DNA from: Bacillota bacterium
Lineage (GTDB): Bacteria > Bacillota > Clostridia > Lachnospirales > Lachnospiraceae
Direction of reading: 5' to 3'
Assembly: GCA_023411555.1 (NCBI GenBank)
Contig: JAEYOQ010000031.1
Span: forward strand, 1-64,000
Length of the DNA stretch: 64,000 bases
Below the pieces are notes generated by a model, which was not told the origin of the DNA, made no database searches, and saw only the letters and a list, made by a program, of their open reading frames with translations. Position numbers and translations under genes: made by a program. Shown piece after piece: positions 28,498-37,997 of the stretch (positions within the stretch are counted from its first letter, which is position 1; each line of letters starts with the position of its first letter).

Positions 28498-29484
28498 TTA
28501 CTGTGGTATCTCTAACACTACTTTTCCGATATTCTTTCCTTTATAAAGAAGATCCTGTGCTTCTTCAGCCAGCGTAATCGGCAAAATTTTATATATGGTC
28601 GGTTTTACTTCTCCTGCCGATACCTTTGGCCATACATACTCTACCAAATTAGCTAATATTTTCGCCTTTACCTGCGGTGCTCTGGAACGTAATGTACTTC
28701 CGATAATTCTGATATTCCGTACATAGATATTCTTTAAATCAATTTGTGTATTTGTTCCTGCCAGAGCTGCAATCATAATCCATCTGCCACCCTTCGCCAT
28801 AAATGGAAGACATTTTCCCATAACCTCTCCACCAAGACAGTCAATTGCAACATCCACCGAATGACCGAATTCCAGCTCCTCTTTCAAAACATCTGTAATA
28901 TTTTCCGTCTCTGTCGCCACCACACGATCCGCATGTAAATGTTCCATCTGCTTAGCGATCTCATCGGTAAGGACCGTGGTAATGACACGAATATTAAATG
29001 CCTTAGCCATTGGAATTACTACACTTGCCAAGCCACTGGCCCCTGCGTTCATCAACAACGTATCTCCGCTCTTTAATTGTCCTTCATAAAATAAATTTAA
29101 GTAGGCTGTGGCAAATGCCTCCGGAATAGCAGCAGCCTCTGCCATTGTGCAATTGTCCGGTACCTTCATGAGCATATCATATCTGACAGCTACATATTCT
29201 GCGTAGCCACCGCCACCCAATAAAGCACATACCCTATCTCCTATATTTAGACTAGAGAGCTTTTGTGCCTCAGTACCCATCTTTTCGATTGTTCCGGAGA
29301 TCTCCAATCCCATCCATTCTGGACAACCCTGTGGAGGGGGATAATCGCCTTCCCGTTGCATAAGATCAGCCCGATTGATACCCGCATAAGCAACCTTTAC
29401 AAGTACCTCATCTACTCTTACCATAGGATCCGCAACCTCACTCCAATGCAATGCCTGATTCTCATCTACTAAAATTGCTTTCAT
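28498..29484 (-). CDS. Zinc-free MDR oxidoreductase (PIG3/quinone-reductase type)
   Basis: A 328-residue medium-chain dehydrogenase/reductase. The INRADLMQREGDYPPPQGCPEWMGLEISG segment and LLMNAGASGLASVVIPMAKAF (a degenerate GxGxxG nucleotide site) mark the PIG3-like NADPH:quinone oxidoreductase subgroup; the structural zinc cysteines of alcohol dehydrogenases are absent. The C-terminus STLRSRAPQVKAKI and YKGKNIGKVVLEI fit the family. Its gene abuts the Gfo/Idh gene with no spacing. It may process an enone or quinone-like intermediate, or a keto sugar; the substrate is unknown. Confidence 0.88.
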   Translation of the reverse strand: MKAILVDENQALHWSEVADPMVRVDEVLVKVAYAGINRADLMQREGDYPPPQGCPEWMGLEISGTIEKMGTEAQKLSSLNIGDRVCALLGGGGYAEYVAVRYDMLMKVPDNCTMAEAAAIPEAFATAYLNLFYEGQLKSGDTLLMNAGASGLASVVIPMAKAFNIRVITTVLTDEIAKQMEHLHADRVVATETENITDVLKEELEFGHSVDVAIDCLGGEVMGKCLPFMAKGGRWIMIAALAGTNTQIDLKNIYVRNIRIIGSTLRSRAPQVKAKILANLVEYVWPKVSAGEVKPTIYKILPITLAEEAQDLLYKGKNIGKVVLEIPQ

Positions 29485-30519
29485 CTAATATTCACCTCTT
29501 CCACATGCTTTTAATATACTTCTGAATACTTCTATTTCATATTCATATGACCATGGGTTGCCCACCTCGCTTAAAATCATCCTTGCAAAGTCCTCCATCA
29601 TAGCATCATATCTGTCAAAGGTTGGGCTTACCAGCTCCTTGCTACAGTCGTACCAGCTGTTCGTCTCCTCGTTAAGAAGAGTCAGCCGCCCCCTTGAAAT
29701 CATCTGTGTATTTCGCTCAGGATCCGGTGCTGGTGCCTTCTCCTCAAAGGGATTAATTTCAAAGGTTCCCTTGCTTCCGCAGATGACCAGCTGCCTTCTT
29801 GCAAAGCCATTTACCTCCGCAGCACAGGTCTTTGCAAAGGAAAGACCATTTTGATATTTTAAGACAGCCAAACCATAGTCTTCATACTCTTTCTCATTTT
29901 CTATCTCAGTGCAGCAGCGAAAACCCATAACTTCCTTAGGCTTTCCCATAAACAACATAATTAAATCAATCAAATGGCAGCCGAGAAAATACATCATTCC
30001 ACCCTGGAAGTTAGAAAGCCATTCCCTCTTTTTTTGATGATGCCAAACACTCATATGGGCTTCCACACTATGAATATCACCAAACATACCTTCTTCTTTC
30101 ATTTGAAGAGCCTTGCTGACCAAAGGGTTATATCGATACATGTATCCCATCTGTACAATGAGTTTTTTTTCGGAGGCTTTCTCCATAATTTCCTTGAATT
30201 TACTTAAACTCTCTGCTCCGGGTTTATCCAAATGAATGGGAAATCCACGTTCTATACACAAAAGTGCAATATCAGCTGCGTTTTTCTCATCCATCTCTAC
30301 CGCTACTGCATCAAGATCCGGAAGCTTTAATAGCTCCGCCAGCTCATAATGCGGAATTCCTTGATAAACCGGGTCTGTGTCAAGACGGTATAGAAATTCC
30401 GAATTTGGTTCCGCAATTCCCACAATCATAAATCTGTCACTCATACGTCGCAAGCAGCGCATCAACTGCTGTGCATGGTCATGTCCTGTTCCGATTTGCG
30501 CTATTTTTATCTTTTTCAC
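29485..30519 (-). CDS. Gfo/Idh/MocA-family oxidoreductase (copy 2)
   Basis: About 345 residues from GTG 30519, which follows AGGGAG by a few bases; the ORF to 30624 runs inside the neighbouring gene. Rossmann start KIAQIGTGHDHAQQL, GIAEPN, a VAVEMDEKNAADIALLCIERG loop, HLDKPGAESLSKFKEI (the EKP motif as DKP with catalytic Lys), MGYMYRYNP and the C-terminal GCHLIDLIMLFMGKP segment with the active-site His. A sugar, inositol or glycoside dehydrogenase is expected. It overlaps or touches both neighbours, showing tight coupling. Confidence 0.9.
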   Translation of the reverse strand: MKKIKIAQIGTGHDHAQQLMRCLRRMSDRFMIVGIAEPNSEFLYRLDTDPVYQGIPHYELAELLKLPDLDAVAVEMDEKNAADIALLCIERGFPIHLDKPGAESLSKFKEIMEKASEKKLIVQMGYMYRYNPLVSKALQMKEEGMFGDIHSVEAHMSVWHHQKKREWLSNFQGGMMYFLGCHLIDLIMLFMGKPKEVMGFRCCTEIENEKEYEDYGLAVLKYQNGLSFAKTCAAEVNGFARRQLVICGSKGTFEINPFEEKAPAPDPERNTQMISRGRLTLLNEETNSWYDCSKELVSPTFDRYDAMMEDFARMILSEVGNPWSYEYEIEVFRSILKACGRGEY

Positions 30520-30520
30520 A

Positions 30521-31537
30521 TTATCTCCCTGTCCAATCAAACTGTACGACCGGAAATTCAGAATCTGTTGCCAAGCGGTGATAAACTTCCTCCGCCTCAT
30601 TTGGACTATGTACCTCAGATACAAAGCCCTTCAGATCTATTCTTCCTGAAGAGATTAAACGCATAATTGCCAGTACATCATCATGTGTTGTCCACAACCC
30701 AAAGGAAGATTCCTGCTGAGGGCGTGCCATTGTATGCGTACCTATAAGAGATATTCCCGGTCCATGTACCTTATGATAATAGTCAATTGTAAAATCTGAA
30801 TTTCTTGTACACCCCAAAAGAGCCACCCGTCCCATAGGTGCCATACAGTCCAACACCTGATTCAGTGCTTTTCCAAATCCAGTGACCTCGATGGCTGCTT
30901 TCGCACCACCATTCGTTATATTCCTGACATTTTCAGCAAAATCCAAATCATAGGGGTTTAGCGCTATATCTGCACCAAGTGTTATTGCTCTATTTCTCTT
31001 TGTTGCAATTGGATCTGCTGCGATTAGCGGTGCCGCTCCTGCACATTGTAAGAGCAGAACAGCAAACATCCCTAAGATTCCCTGCCCCATCACAATGACA
31101 GGCTCTCCAAGTTCCACATGGCATTTTCGAATAGCACTAAGGGGGAAAGTCATAATGTGGCAGAGTGCAGCATCACTGAGGGATATGCTATCATCCTCTA
31201 TTCGATGGACATTTTCCTCAGGAGCTACCACATACTCACTGTGGGTGCTCCACGAAAGTGCCACTCTGTCTCCCTCTTTCACGTATTGCACATTCTTTCC
31301 TACTGCAACGACAACTCCTGATGAACTATATCCACAGAATCTGGGAAAGATAACTTCCCTCTTTACTGTCTTTACGCTGACGAAGGGATCTCCCATTAGG
31401 TTCGCTCTCTCTGTCCCATTACTAATCGTAGAGTATGAGAGACGCACCAGTACCTCTTGATCCGAAATCTTCGGCACTTCCTTGTCAATCAGCTCTGCTT
31501 TTCCTGTATCAATAAAGGCAATTGTTTTCGTTATCAT
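30521..31537 (-). CDS. MDR-family zinc-binding alcohol/sugar dehydrogenase
   Basis: About 338 residues from ATG 31537 (AGGAGA upstream). The N-terminal GroES-like domain has STISNGTERANLMG and FPRFCGYSSSGVVVAVGKNV. The nucleotide domain has IVMGQGILGMFAVLLLQ and KAAIEVTGFGKALNQVL. This subgroup resembles bacteriochlorophyllide/threonine-dehydrogenase-like proteins often found beside Gfo/Idh genes. Likely oxidises a hydroxyl of the imported sugar or its derivative. It is placed between the FAD enzyme and the Gfo/Idh gene. Confidence 0.85.
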   Translation of the reverse strand: MITKTIAFIDTGKAELIDKEVPKISDQEVLVRLSYSTISNGTERANLMGDPFVSVKTVKREVIFPRFCGYSSSGVVVAVGKNVQYVKEGDRVALSWSTHSEYVVAPEENVHRIEDDSISLSDAALCHIMTFPLSAIRKCHVELGEPVIVMGQGILGMFAVLLLQCAGAAPLIAADPIATKRNRAITLGADIALNPYDLDFAENVRNITNGGAKAAIEVTGFGKALNQVLDCMAPMGRVALLGCTRNSDFTIDYYHKVHGPGISLIGTHTMARPQQESSFGLWTTHDDVLAIMRLISSGRIDLKGFVSEVHSPNEAEEVYHRLATDSEFPVVQFDWTGR

Positions 31538-31544
31538 GTTTCTC

Positions 31545-33446
31545 CTAATTTCCACTCTTTTCTTTTCTATTAATCCAATTTCTGATTCCCTGAATTAGTC
31601 TGTCATGAGGGCTTTTCGCAGGTGTCCCTTTGCCTTCCGTCATTCTCATGACAAAGTCCTCTCCATCAACCGCTTTGTGAAGTTTTTGATAGATATCCTC
31701 TCGGTAGTTCGAGTTCACACTTGCCATCTCTGTCAATGCTGCAACCGTAAAGGAAAAATGTTGATAATATACAGAACTCATATCCGGCTCTGTGCCCAGT
31801 TTATAGCTTTTTTCCATATATTCATGATACATAGATTTCTCGTATTCTTCCGGTTCTAAAATATTGTATAGCTCCGGTAGTATTTCCAAATCATGAAAGC
31901 GTCCACATAAACAGATTGCAATGACACTTCTTAACTGATTGCTTCTTCGATTGTCCAAATAATAATATGCACATCGCTCTTGAACGATTTCGCGAAGAAC
32001 CGGCAGAGCACGTGCATCTCCCAGCAGACCAAGGGCGACCGCTGCATTCATTCTTAAATCTCTATCTTCCCTTTTGACAGTATCTTTCAGCAAGTTTGTA
32101 AGCAAATCCCCTACCTTCTCCAATCCCAAACATCTACAGGACCAAATAGCCACACCGGGGCAGTTGGTTGCCAACTGTTTTTTTATTTCTTCCCAATCTG
32201 TCAACCACTCAATCGGATGATAACGAAGACCTTCTTCAAGGGTCACAAAGCCTTTTGTCTCCCCGGGAACCGGATCAAAGCAATTATGCCTTAAAATCTC
32301 ACTATGTAGCTGCTCATATGAAAGCTCCAATACAGTGTTTGTACCTGCCTTAACAGCCATAGCCACTGTCAGTCCTGCCGCCTCGCCTAAACGATACATA
32401 TCCCGGTTCATCCGAATGGCTGCGGAGCTATAATTATCCGCAGAAATGCATCGGGAAGCACATATAACTCCCTTCCAACCCTTTGGTACAAGCGCACGGA
32501 GGGGAATCCGGATCTTAAAGGTAACGGTACTCAAGTTACTGATCACATACCAATCCTGATAGAGCGTATCATCAAATGCATGATCCACTCCATGTTTATC
32601 AATATCCGAATACATACAAAGAAGCGTATCCGGCCATTCCTTTTCATTTAAAATATCCTGTAGACGAATTTGGCTCTCACCCCGCAATAAAGCACCTTCT
32701 CTAATGCCAATTAAAGGTGCATTATATAAAAAGCGTTGCTTCGTCGGTTCACAATCCTTCGTGTGCTTTCCATGGGCAATAATAACTGCGTGTGAAAAAT
32801 CATCATCGTCAAAAGGATTAATTAAACCACTGTCATCGTTTGTCCGTGCAATCCGACCATCTTTCGTGCGAAAAACACGGATACTGGAAAATGGTTGTGT
32901 CATACCATCCGTAGATCTACCCATGGTAGTAGCCATTCCCAAAATCTTCATTAAGTGTCCATCACTGGTGCAATCCGCTAAAAAACGGCAGCCATATTGG
33001 TGTATTTTCCCTTCCTGTAACAGACGAATTCCACAAATAGCTTGATTCTCAGCATAAATTCCTAAAGCAACACTATGATAAGAAACATCTGTTACCCCGG
33101 CATCCTTCAACTGACGATCGAGTTCTGCCTTTTTACTGTCCGGATGATTCGTAAACATGCTATAGATACGACCTGTTCGGGTGGCAGCATTATGATCCAC
33201 AGTCTCGTAATAGCCTCCCCGATACCCGTTATAGTAGAAATTAATGGCTCCTTGTGTGCTCATACCTCCTGCACAGGTTCCACGTTCAAAGCCTAGAACC
33301 TTTAAGCCCTCTCTGGCAGCACTCATAGCACAGAAGGTTCCGCTACTGCCAAGCCCGGCCACAATGAAATCATATGTCTCCTCAAATTGGACATCAGAAA
33401 CATCTATAGAAATGCATTTGCCTTCAAAAAATTCAAAATATTTCAA
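31545..33446 (-). CDS. FAD-dependent oxidoreductase with C-terminal HEAT-like repeats
   Basis: About 634 residues. TTG 33446 is the probable start: GGAGGT lies six bases upstream, whereas GTG 33452 directly abuts it. The N-terminus holds the FAD-binding GxGxxG motif VAGLGSSGTFCAMSAA and FERGTCAGGMSTQGAINFYY, as in the FAD_oxidored family. The middle contains ADCTSDGHLMKILG and GVICASRCISADNYSSAAIR. From about residue 440 there are HEAT-like helices (VGDLLTNLLKD, DLRMNAAVALGLLGDARALPVLREI). The repeats could bind a partner. The 33449 gene ends 3 bases before this start. Oxidation of a sugar ring is a possible role. Confidence 0.83.
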   Translation of the reverse strand: MKYFEFFEGKCISIDVSDVQFEETYDFIVAGLGSSGTFCAMSAAREGLKVLGFERGTCAGGMSTQGAINFYYNGYRGGYYETVDHNAATRTGRIYSMFTNHPDSKKAELDRQLKDAGVTDVSYHSVALGIYAENQAICGIRLLQEGKIHQYGCRFLADCTSDGHLMKILGMATTMGRSTDGMTQPFSSIRVFRTKDGRIARTNDDSGLINPFDDDDFSHAVIIAHGKHTKDCEPTKQRFLYNAPLIGIREGALLRGESQIRLQDILNEKEWPDTLLCMYSDIDKHGVDHAFDDTLYQDWYVISNLSTVTFKIRIPLRALVPKGWKGVICASRCISADNYSSAAIRMNRDMYRLGEAAGLTVAMAVKAGTNTVLELSYEQLHSEILRHNCFDPVPGETKGFVTLEEGLRYHPIEWLTDWEEIKKQLATNCPGVAIWSCRCLGLEKVGDLLTNLLKDTVKREDRDLRMNAAVALGLLGDARALPVLREIVQERCAYYYLDNRRSNQLRSVIAICLCGRFHDLEILPELYNILEPEEYEKSMYHEYMEKSYKLGTEPDMSSVYYQHFSFTVAALTEMASVNSNYREDIYQKLHKAVDGEDFVMRMTEGKGTPAKSPHDRLIQGIRNWINRKEKSGN

Positions 33447-33448
33447 AA

Positions 33449-34276
33449 TCACACCTCCAGTTGTACGCCCGCTTCAAAAGCACTGAATGGGTCTTGAAAG
33501 TCATGAGGAGCTAACCAGCATAATCCTTCTTTTTCCTTTATTTCTCTGCATGTATAATCAAAATCAAAACCTACCATATCGATAAGGATACGCTTCTCAA
33601 ATCCTTCTTTCTCCCATGCTCCTTCAATTGCACTTCTTGCCTCCGAAAGTGTTACCTGGGGTGAAAAAGTAAAGCTTACAATATATTCTGCAAGGTGCTC
33701 CGATGTTTCCATCTGAATTCTAAACTTGCTTTTCTCATATGTAATATCCCGAATTATATTATGATCAGGATGAAAACGAGACAATAGCTTTTCCGCCTCC
33801 GGATCTTCACTATGACAATAGCAATGCAGCTCTCGTTTCTCCTCCTTCGCACAATCACGCGCCGTATTTCTCCTAGCCGTTGCATCAATAACTTTTTTAG
33901 CCATAATATGAGAAATTCCGGAATTCGTACGATAGGTAACTATATATTCAGAGTTCCTTCTTTCTATAGTGATCAAGGATGCATCCAGATAAATAGAATC
34001 CATACAATGATCCTGCACAAAATGACACAATACCGGAAACATACGTGGCAAATCCATTCCGTCTTTTTGCAGAATCCCTTCTTTTTGCAGGTACTGGAAG
34101 AGTATTTCTCCCTCGTGGGTAGTAGGAGTTTTTATCCTTTTCACCGGGCGGAAAATCCCCATGTAGTCTGTTCCCAAGATTTCTGTTTCTTCAAGCATAA
34201 CTACATTTTCGTGTGCCATCTTGTATCCCAACCCTGCAAAACCTGCTCCAATGATACAAACGTCATATGCTTTCAC
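33449..34276 (-). CDS. Small FAD/NAD(P)-binding protein, lactone/flavoprotein family
   Basis: 275 residues. GTG 34276 follows AAGGAGG. The dinucleotide-binding start DVCIIGAGFAGLGYKMA and the VIDATARRNT segment identify an FAD-binding Rossmann fold. The protein is shorter than most FAD oxidoreductases and has the conserved-looking CHSEDPEAEKLLSRF and CWLAPHDFQDPFSAFEAG parts. The exact function is unknown. It ends at the ribosome site of the larger FAD enzyme, so the two are probably made together and may form a complex. Confidence 0.75.
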   Translation of the reverse strand: MKAYDVCIIGAGFAGLGYKMAHENVVMLEETEILGTDYMGIFRPVKRIKTPTTHEGEILFQYLQKEGILQKDGMDLPRMFPVLCHFVQDHCMDSIYLDASLITIERRNSEYIVTYRTNSGISHIMAKKVIDATARRNTARDCAKEEKRELHCYCHSEDPEAEKLLSRFHPDHNIIRDITYEKSKFRIQMETSEHLAEYIVSFTFSPQVTLSEARSAIEGAWEKEGFEKRILIDMVGFDFDYTCREIKEKEGLCWLAPHDFQDPFSAFEAGVQLEV

Positions 34277-34325
34277 TCTTGCTCTCCTCCTTATACCAGT
34301 GAATTACAAACATCCAAACAATACC

Positions 34326-35225
34326 TTATCCTTTGACGGAACCAATCATGACTCCTCGTACAAAGTACTTCTGTACAAAGGGATAGAAGCAGAACAACGG
34401 TGCTGTAGAGATTACGATCATCGAATACTTTAAAACTGTCTTTAAATTTTCCATTTGCGCTACTATATCTGGATCCAATAAATCTGAGTTAAAGCTGCTC
34501 TGTACCAAAATATCCTTTAGAAAAATCTGCAGAGGATATAAATTCTTATCAGATAAATATAAAAAGGCGTTAAAGTAGGAATTCCAATGACCTACCGCAT
34601 ACCAAAGTGCCAGTACGGCAATAATTGCCTTCGAAAGCGGTAAAACAATTTTATAGAACTGACGAATATCACTACAACCGTCAATTCTTGCAGCTTCTAT
34701 CATTTCATCCGGAATATTATTCTGAATAAATGTCCTTGCCACGATCATGTTGTAAACACTCATACCGCCCGGTAATAGCATTGACCAGATCGTATTGATC
34801 AGACCAAGTTTTTTCATCAAAATATAGTGCGGTATCATACCACCGCTAAAAATCATGGTAAATGTAAATATCATGGTAAAAAATCCGCGACCTCTTAAAT
34901 TCTTACGTGCCAATGGGTATGCACATAAAAGAGTCAGACATACATTAATAAACGTTCCTGCAACAGTATATAATAATGTATTTCGATAACCTATCCACAC
35001 ATTTTGATATTTAAGAACTGCCTTATATCCAAGAAGCGATATGTCTACCGGATATAGAAATACTTTTCCACTCGTAATTGCAGAGCCTGAGCTAAAGGAT
35101 GCAGATACAATATATACAATCGGATATAAGACAACCACTGTCAGTATCGCCGTTACTATATAGCAGATGGCATAAAAAACTCTATTTTGCCAGCACAGCT
35201 TTACTTTTCTAGCTTTTAAGTCCAT
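34326..35225 (-). CDS. Carbohydrate ABC transporter permease, LplC/YtcP type
   Basis: A 299-residue MalG-like permease with about six membrane segments (VVLYPIVYIVSASFSSG, NVCLTLLCAYPLAR, FFTMIFTFTMIFSGG). The EAA-loop equivalent IEAARIDGCSDIRQFYKIVLPLS contacts the ATPase. The C-terminus QKYFVRGVMIGSVKG is typical. No ATPase is encoded here, as usual for this class, which share MsmK-type ATPases. ATG 35225 follows GGAGGAG. Thirteen bases separate it from the partner permease. Confidence 0.94.
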   Translation of the reverse strand: MDLKARKVKLCWQNRVFYAICYIVTAILTVVVLYPIVYIVSASFSSGSAITSGKVFLYPVDISLLGYKAVLKYQNVWIGYRNTLLYTVAGTFINVCLTLLCAYPLARKNLRGRGFFTMIFTFTMIFSGGMIPHYILMKKLGLINTIWSMLLPGGMSVYNMIVARTFIQNNIPDEMIEAARIDGCSDIRQFYKIVLPLSKAIIAVLALWYAVGHWNSYFNAFLYLSDKNLYPLQIFLKDILVQSSFNSDLLDPDIVAQMENLKTVLKYSMIVISTAPLFCFYPFVQKYFVRGVMIGSVKG

Positions 35226-35237
35226 AGCTTCTCCTCC

Positions 35238-36179
35238 TTACCAAAGACTGGTGTTCCCTACTTTTTTTGCAATCTTATTCACCGAAGAAATCATGATCAA
35301 ATTCACGATTGAATTAAAAAAGCCGATTGCTGTCGCATAGGAAAAATCCGATACCCCGTTAGCTGCTAATCCTGCCTGATAAACATAGGTGGAAATAATA
35401 TCGCTGGTGCTCATGTTCAAACTGTTTTGCATTAAATATACCTTTTCAAATCCGATGCTCATCACGGAACCCATGCGTAAAATCAACATAATAACAATCG
35501 TCGGTAAAATGGATGGTATATCAATATGTAAGATTCTCTGGAAACGTGTTGCACCATCTATTTCTGCTGCTTCATGATAAGATGGGTCTACAGAGGATAG
35601 TGCTGCTGTATAAATAATGCTTCCCCATCCAAACTCCTGCCATACTCCGGACCATACATACATATGTCGAAAATTAGAAGCAGAGGCAAATGGATCATTT
35701 GGATATGTGTTAAAAATCATTTCATAGATGGTTCCATACAAACCGGTACGTGAATTAAATACCTGAAACAAAATTCCCACCATAACAGTAATCGAAATAA
35801 AGTGCGGTAATGTCACAATGCTTTGAGTAAGTTTCTGAACTCGTTTTTTAGGAATGCAGTTAACCATCAATGCAAAACAGATGGGCAATGGGAAACCGGC
35901 AATAATTGTATATGCGGATAGAGAAAGCGTATTTACAATCACACGCTTGGCTTGGTAAGACTCAAAAAACCGAATAAAATTCTCGAACCCCACCCAATCG
36001 CTTCCAAAAATTCCTTTTCTTACAGAATAATCCTCAAATGCCATTACGAGACCACCCATTGGCACATAGCAGAAAAGTAAAATATAGGCAAGCGGAAGAA
36101 GCAGAAATAAATAAAGTTGCCAATCTCTTCGAACATCAAGACGGAGTCGACGGCACCTGTGTTTAATACTTTGTTTCAA
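35238..36179 (-). CDS. Carbohydrate ABC transporter permease, LplB type
   Basis: A 313-residue MalF-like permease. The start is TTG 36179, with GGAGG seven bases upstream. Recognisable parts are LYLFLLLPLAYILLFCYVPM, GGLVMAFEDYS, VGFENFIRFFES, FALMVNCIPKKR, TLPHFISITVMVGI, the EAA loop YHEAAEIDGATRFQRILHIDIPSI and the end of the protein. Partner of the permease at 34326 and the lipoprotein at 36264. The Lpl/Ytc group imports longer oligosaccharides. Confidence 0.94.
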   Translation of the reverse strand: MKQSIKHRCRRLRLDVRRDWQLYLFLLLPLAYILLFCYVPMGGLVMAFEDYSVRKGIFGSDWVGFENFIRFFESYQAKRVIVNTLSLSAYTIIAGFPLPICFALMVNCIPKKRVQKLTQSIVTLPHFISITVMVGILFQVFNSRTGLYGTIYEMIFNTYPNDPFASASNFRHMYVWSGVWQEFGWGSIIYTAALSSVDPSYHEAAEIDGATRFQRILHIDIPSILPTIVIMLILRMGSVMSIGFEKVYLMQNSLNMSTSDIISTYVYQAGLAANGVSDFSYATAIGFFNSIVNLIMISSVNKIAKKVGNTSLW

Positions 36180-36203
36180 AGTAGTTCCTCCTAGTCTTTT
36201 TTA

Positions 36204-36254
36204 GCAGGACAATGTCGCACAAGTCTTAATTACACTTATGCTACATTGTCCTGT
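36204..36254. promoter_or_regulatory. Long stem-loop between binding-protein and permease genes
   Basis: CAGGACAATGT (36205-36215) pairs perfectly with ACATTGTCCTG (36243-36253). Inside it, GCA-AAGT pairs with ACTT-TGC with single mismatches, giving about 18 pairs and a nine-base loop. There is no T-run on the minus strand, so it is not a normal terminator. It lies right after the solute-binding gene and fits a 3' mRNA-stabilising hairpin or partial attenuator that gives more binding protein than permease. Confidence 0.7.
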
Positions 36255-36263
36255 TAGACAAAA

Positions 36264-37997
36264 TTAATGAACGCGATCGTATGCTTCCTGATATACACTC
36301 AGAGCATCTTTGTAACCAATCTTGTCCAACTCATTCAGATAAGAATCCCAATCCCCATCCAAACTCTTCGTTCCTGTTAAAAATGCTCCAATGCTTTCCT
36401 CTACATAGGTGGTAAGCGGAGCAGTGATTCCGGAGACTTCCTCTGTCTCTTCTGATGTCAGTGGCATATAATCAGCTACTTCTTTACGTGCAATCGCCAA
36501 GCCTGCCTGTGTGGACTCTGCATATCTTGCAGCTACTTGAGCTGCCTTATTCTCCTCTTCATCGGTACTTGCATTGTTAATTGCCATACCGGTAACTACA
36601 TTTGCCGGAACTATCTGAGGTCCGGCTTGCATGTAACAGGCATTTTGTGCATCACTGCCTCCCCAGAAAGAAGCATCATCATAAACAATCAGGTAGATCT
36701 CTTCTCCCGGTGTTGTCGCTGTCCATTCTGACTTATTATCTACTTTTGCATCTTCCCAATAATCCCAGTTTACTCCTTGTTTTCCATAGCGAATAGAAAT
36801 GGAAAATGTCTCACTGCACATATAATCAAGTACAAGGAATGCGGCATCCGGATTTTCACAATCAGCTGTAATAGCAGCTCCCTTATTCGGTAGATTTGGC
36901 ATGTACATAGCTTCCTTTACTCCGTTAGGTCCTTCAAGGGCATTCATATACATATAACTTAATTTGCGATCCACTAAACTAATATTATTTGGATTCCATC
37001 CAGTGAACATAAACACAGTTTGGTCCTCAGAATTTAACATTGCTTTATGCTGACTTGCATCCTGAGTCAAGGTCTCTATAGGGATAATACCCTCGTCAAA
37101 AAGCTTCTTAATAAAGCGAAGACCTTCACGCCACTCCTCTGTATCATATGCGAAGCTAAGCTTTCCATCATCTACTACAATGAAGTTAGAATCATGTGCA
37201 TAAATGAAAGACGACATCAGGAAGCGGAACCAGTCACCGGTTACTTTATATCCAGTCATACCGATTTCATCCTGCTTACCATTACCGTTCATATCTGTAG
37301 AGCTAACCTTCTTTAATACCTCATATAGCTCATCCGTTGTCTTAGGCATTTCCATACCTAACTGCTCCACCCATACCTGGTTAATCCAAGCTTTTCTCCA
37401 TACGTTGGCGTTTGGAGACCCTGTCCATGCGGGCAAGCAATAAACTTCCCCATCCGGCTGTGTCAAATAACTGACGATATCTATGTCATTGGCTTCACTA
37501 GCCTGACGAATAGTAGCTGACATATTCGGGTCATCATAATATTTCTTCAACCCAATAATAGCTCCTTCCTGTGCCCATGAGTAGACACTGTCACCCGGAT
37601 TAATAATAATATCAGGAAGCTTATCTCCACCCATGACCATCAGATTCAGCTTACTGTCATAGTCAGCAGCTGGAAAGGTCTTAAATTTCAAATCCACACC
37701 CAGTGCTTCTTCGATTTCCAGTGTCTGATCATTGGTCTCCCAATCAATAATTCTAACATTCTCAGGTACTGCTATTGTTAAGGTAACACCTTCACAAATT
37801 TTCCTCTTATCTAAGCTAACCTCTGTTTTCTCTGCCTCTGTTTCTACCTTTACAGCCGGAGCTGTAGGTGTAACTTCAGGTTCTTTTGTGGTACTGTTGC
37901 TAGAACCTGCGCAGCCTGCAAGTGTTGTCATTCCCATAATACTTACCAACACAGCTACGACTGCCTTACGTAATTGTTTCGTTTTTTTCATTGTCAT
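36264..37997 (-). CDS. Carbohydrate ABC transporter solute-binding lipoprotein, LplA type
   Basis: About 577 residues from ATG 37997, nine bases after AAGGAGG. The signal peptide ends with the lipobox TTLAGC, giving a membrane-anchored lipoprotein, then an STTKEPEVTPTAPAV linker. The fold is that of extracellular solute-binding protein family 1, long LplA/YtcQ type (for example LPDIIINPGDSVYSWAQEGAIIGLKKY, DMNGNGKQDEIGMTGYK, DGEVYCLPAW). A second, near-identical ribosome site and ATG lie 42 bases upstream in frame (38039). First gene of the 18-gene operon. Controlled by the region at 38078-38245. Confidence 0.93.
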   Translation of the reverse strand: MTMKKTKQLRKAVVAVLVSIMGMTTLAGCAGSSNSTTKEPEVTPTAPAVKVETEAEKTEVSLDKRKICEGVTLTIAVPENVRIIDWETNDQTLEIEEALGVDLKFKTFPAADYDSKLNLMVMGGDKLPDIIINPGDSVYSWAQEGAIIGLKKYYDDPNMSATIRQASEANDIDIVSYLTQPDGEVYCLPAWTGSPNANVWRKAWINQVWVEQLGMEMPKTTDELYEVLKKVSSTDMNGNGKQDEIGMTGYKVTGDWFRFLMSSFIYAHDSNFIVVDDGKLSFAYDTEEWREGLRFIKKLFDEGIIPIETLTQDASQHKAMLNSEDQTVFMFTGWNPNNISLVDRKLSYMYMNALEGPNGVKEAMYMPNLPNKGAAITADCENPDAAFLVLDYMCSETFSISIRYGKQGVNWDYWEDAKVDNKSEWTATTPGEEIYLIVYDDASFWGGSDAQNACYMQAGPQIVPANVVTGMAINNASTDEEENKAAQVAARYAESTQAGLAIARKEVADYMPLTSEETEEVSGITAPLTTYVEESIGAFLTGTKSLDGDWDSYLNELDKIGYKDALSVYQEAYDRVH

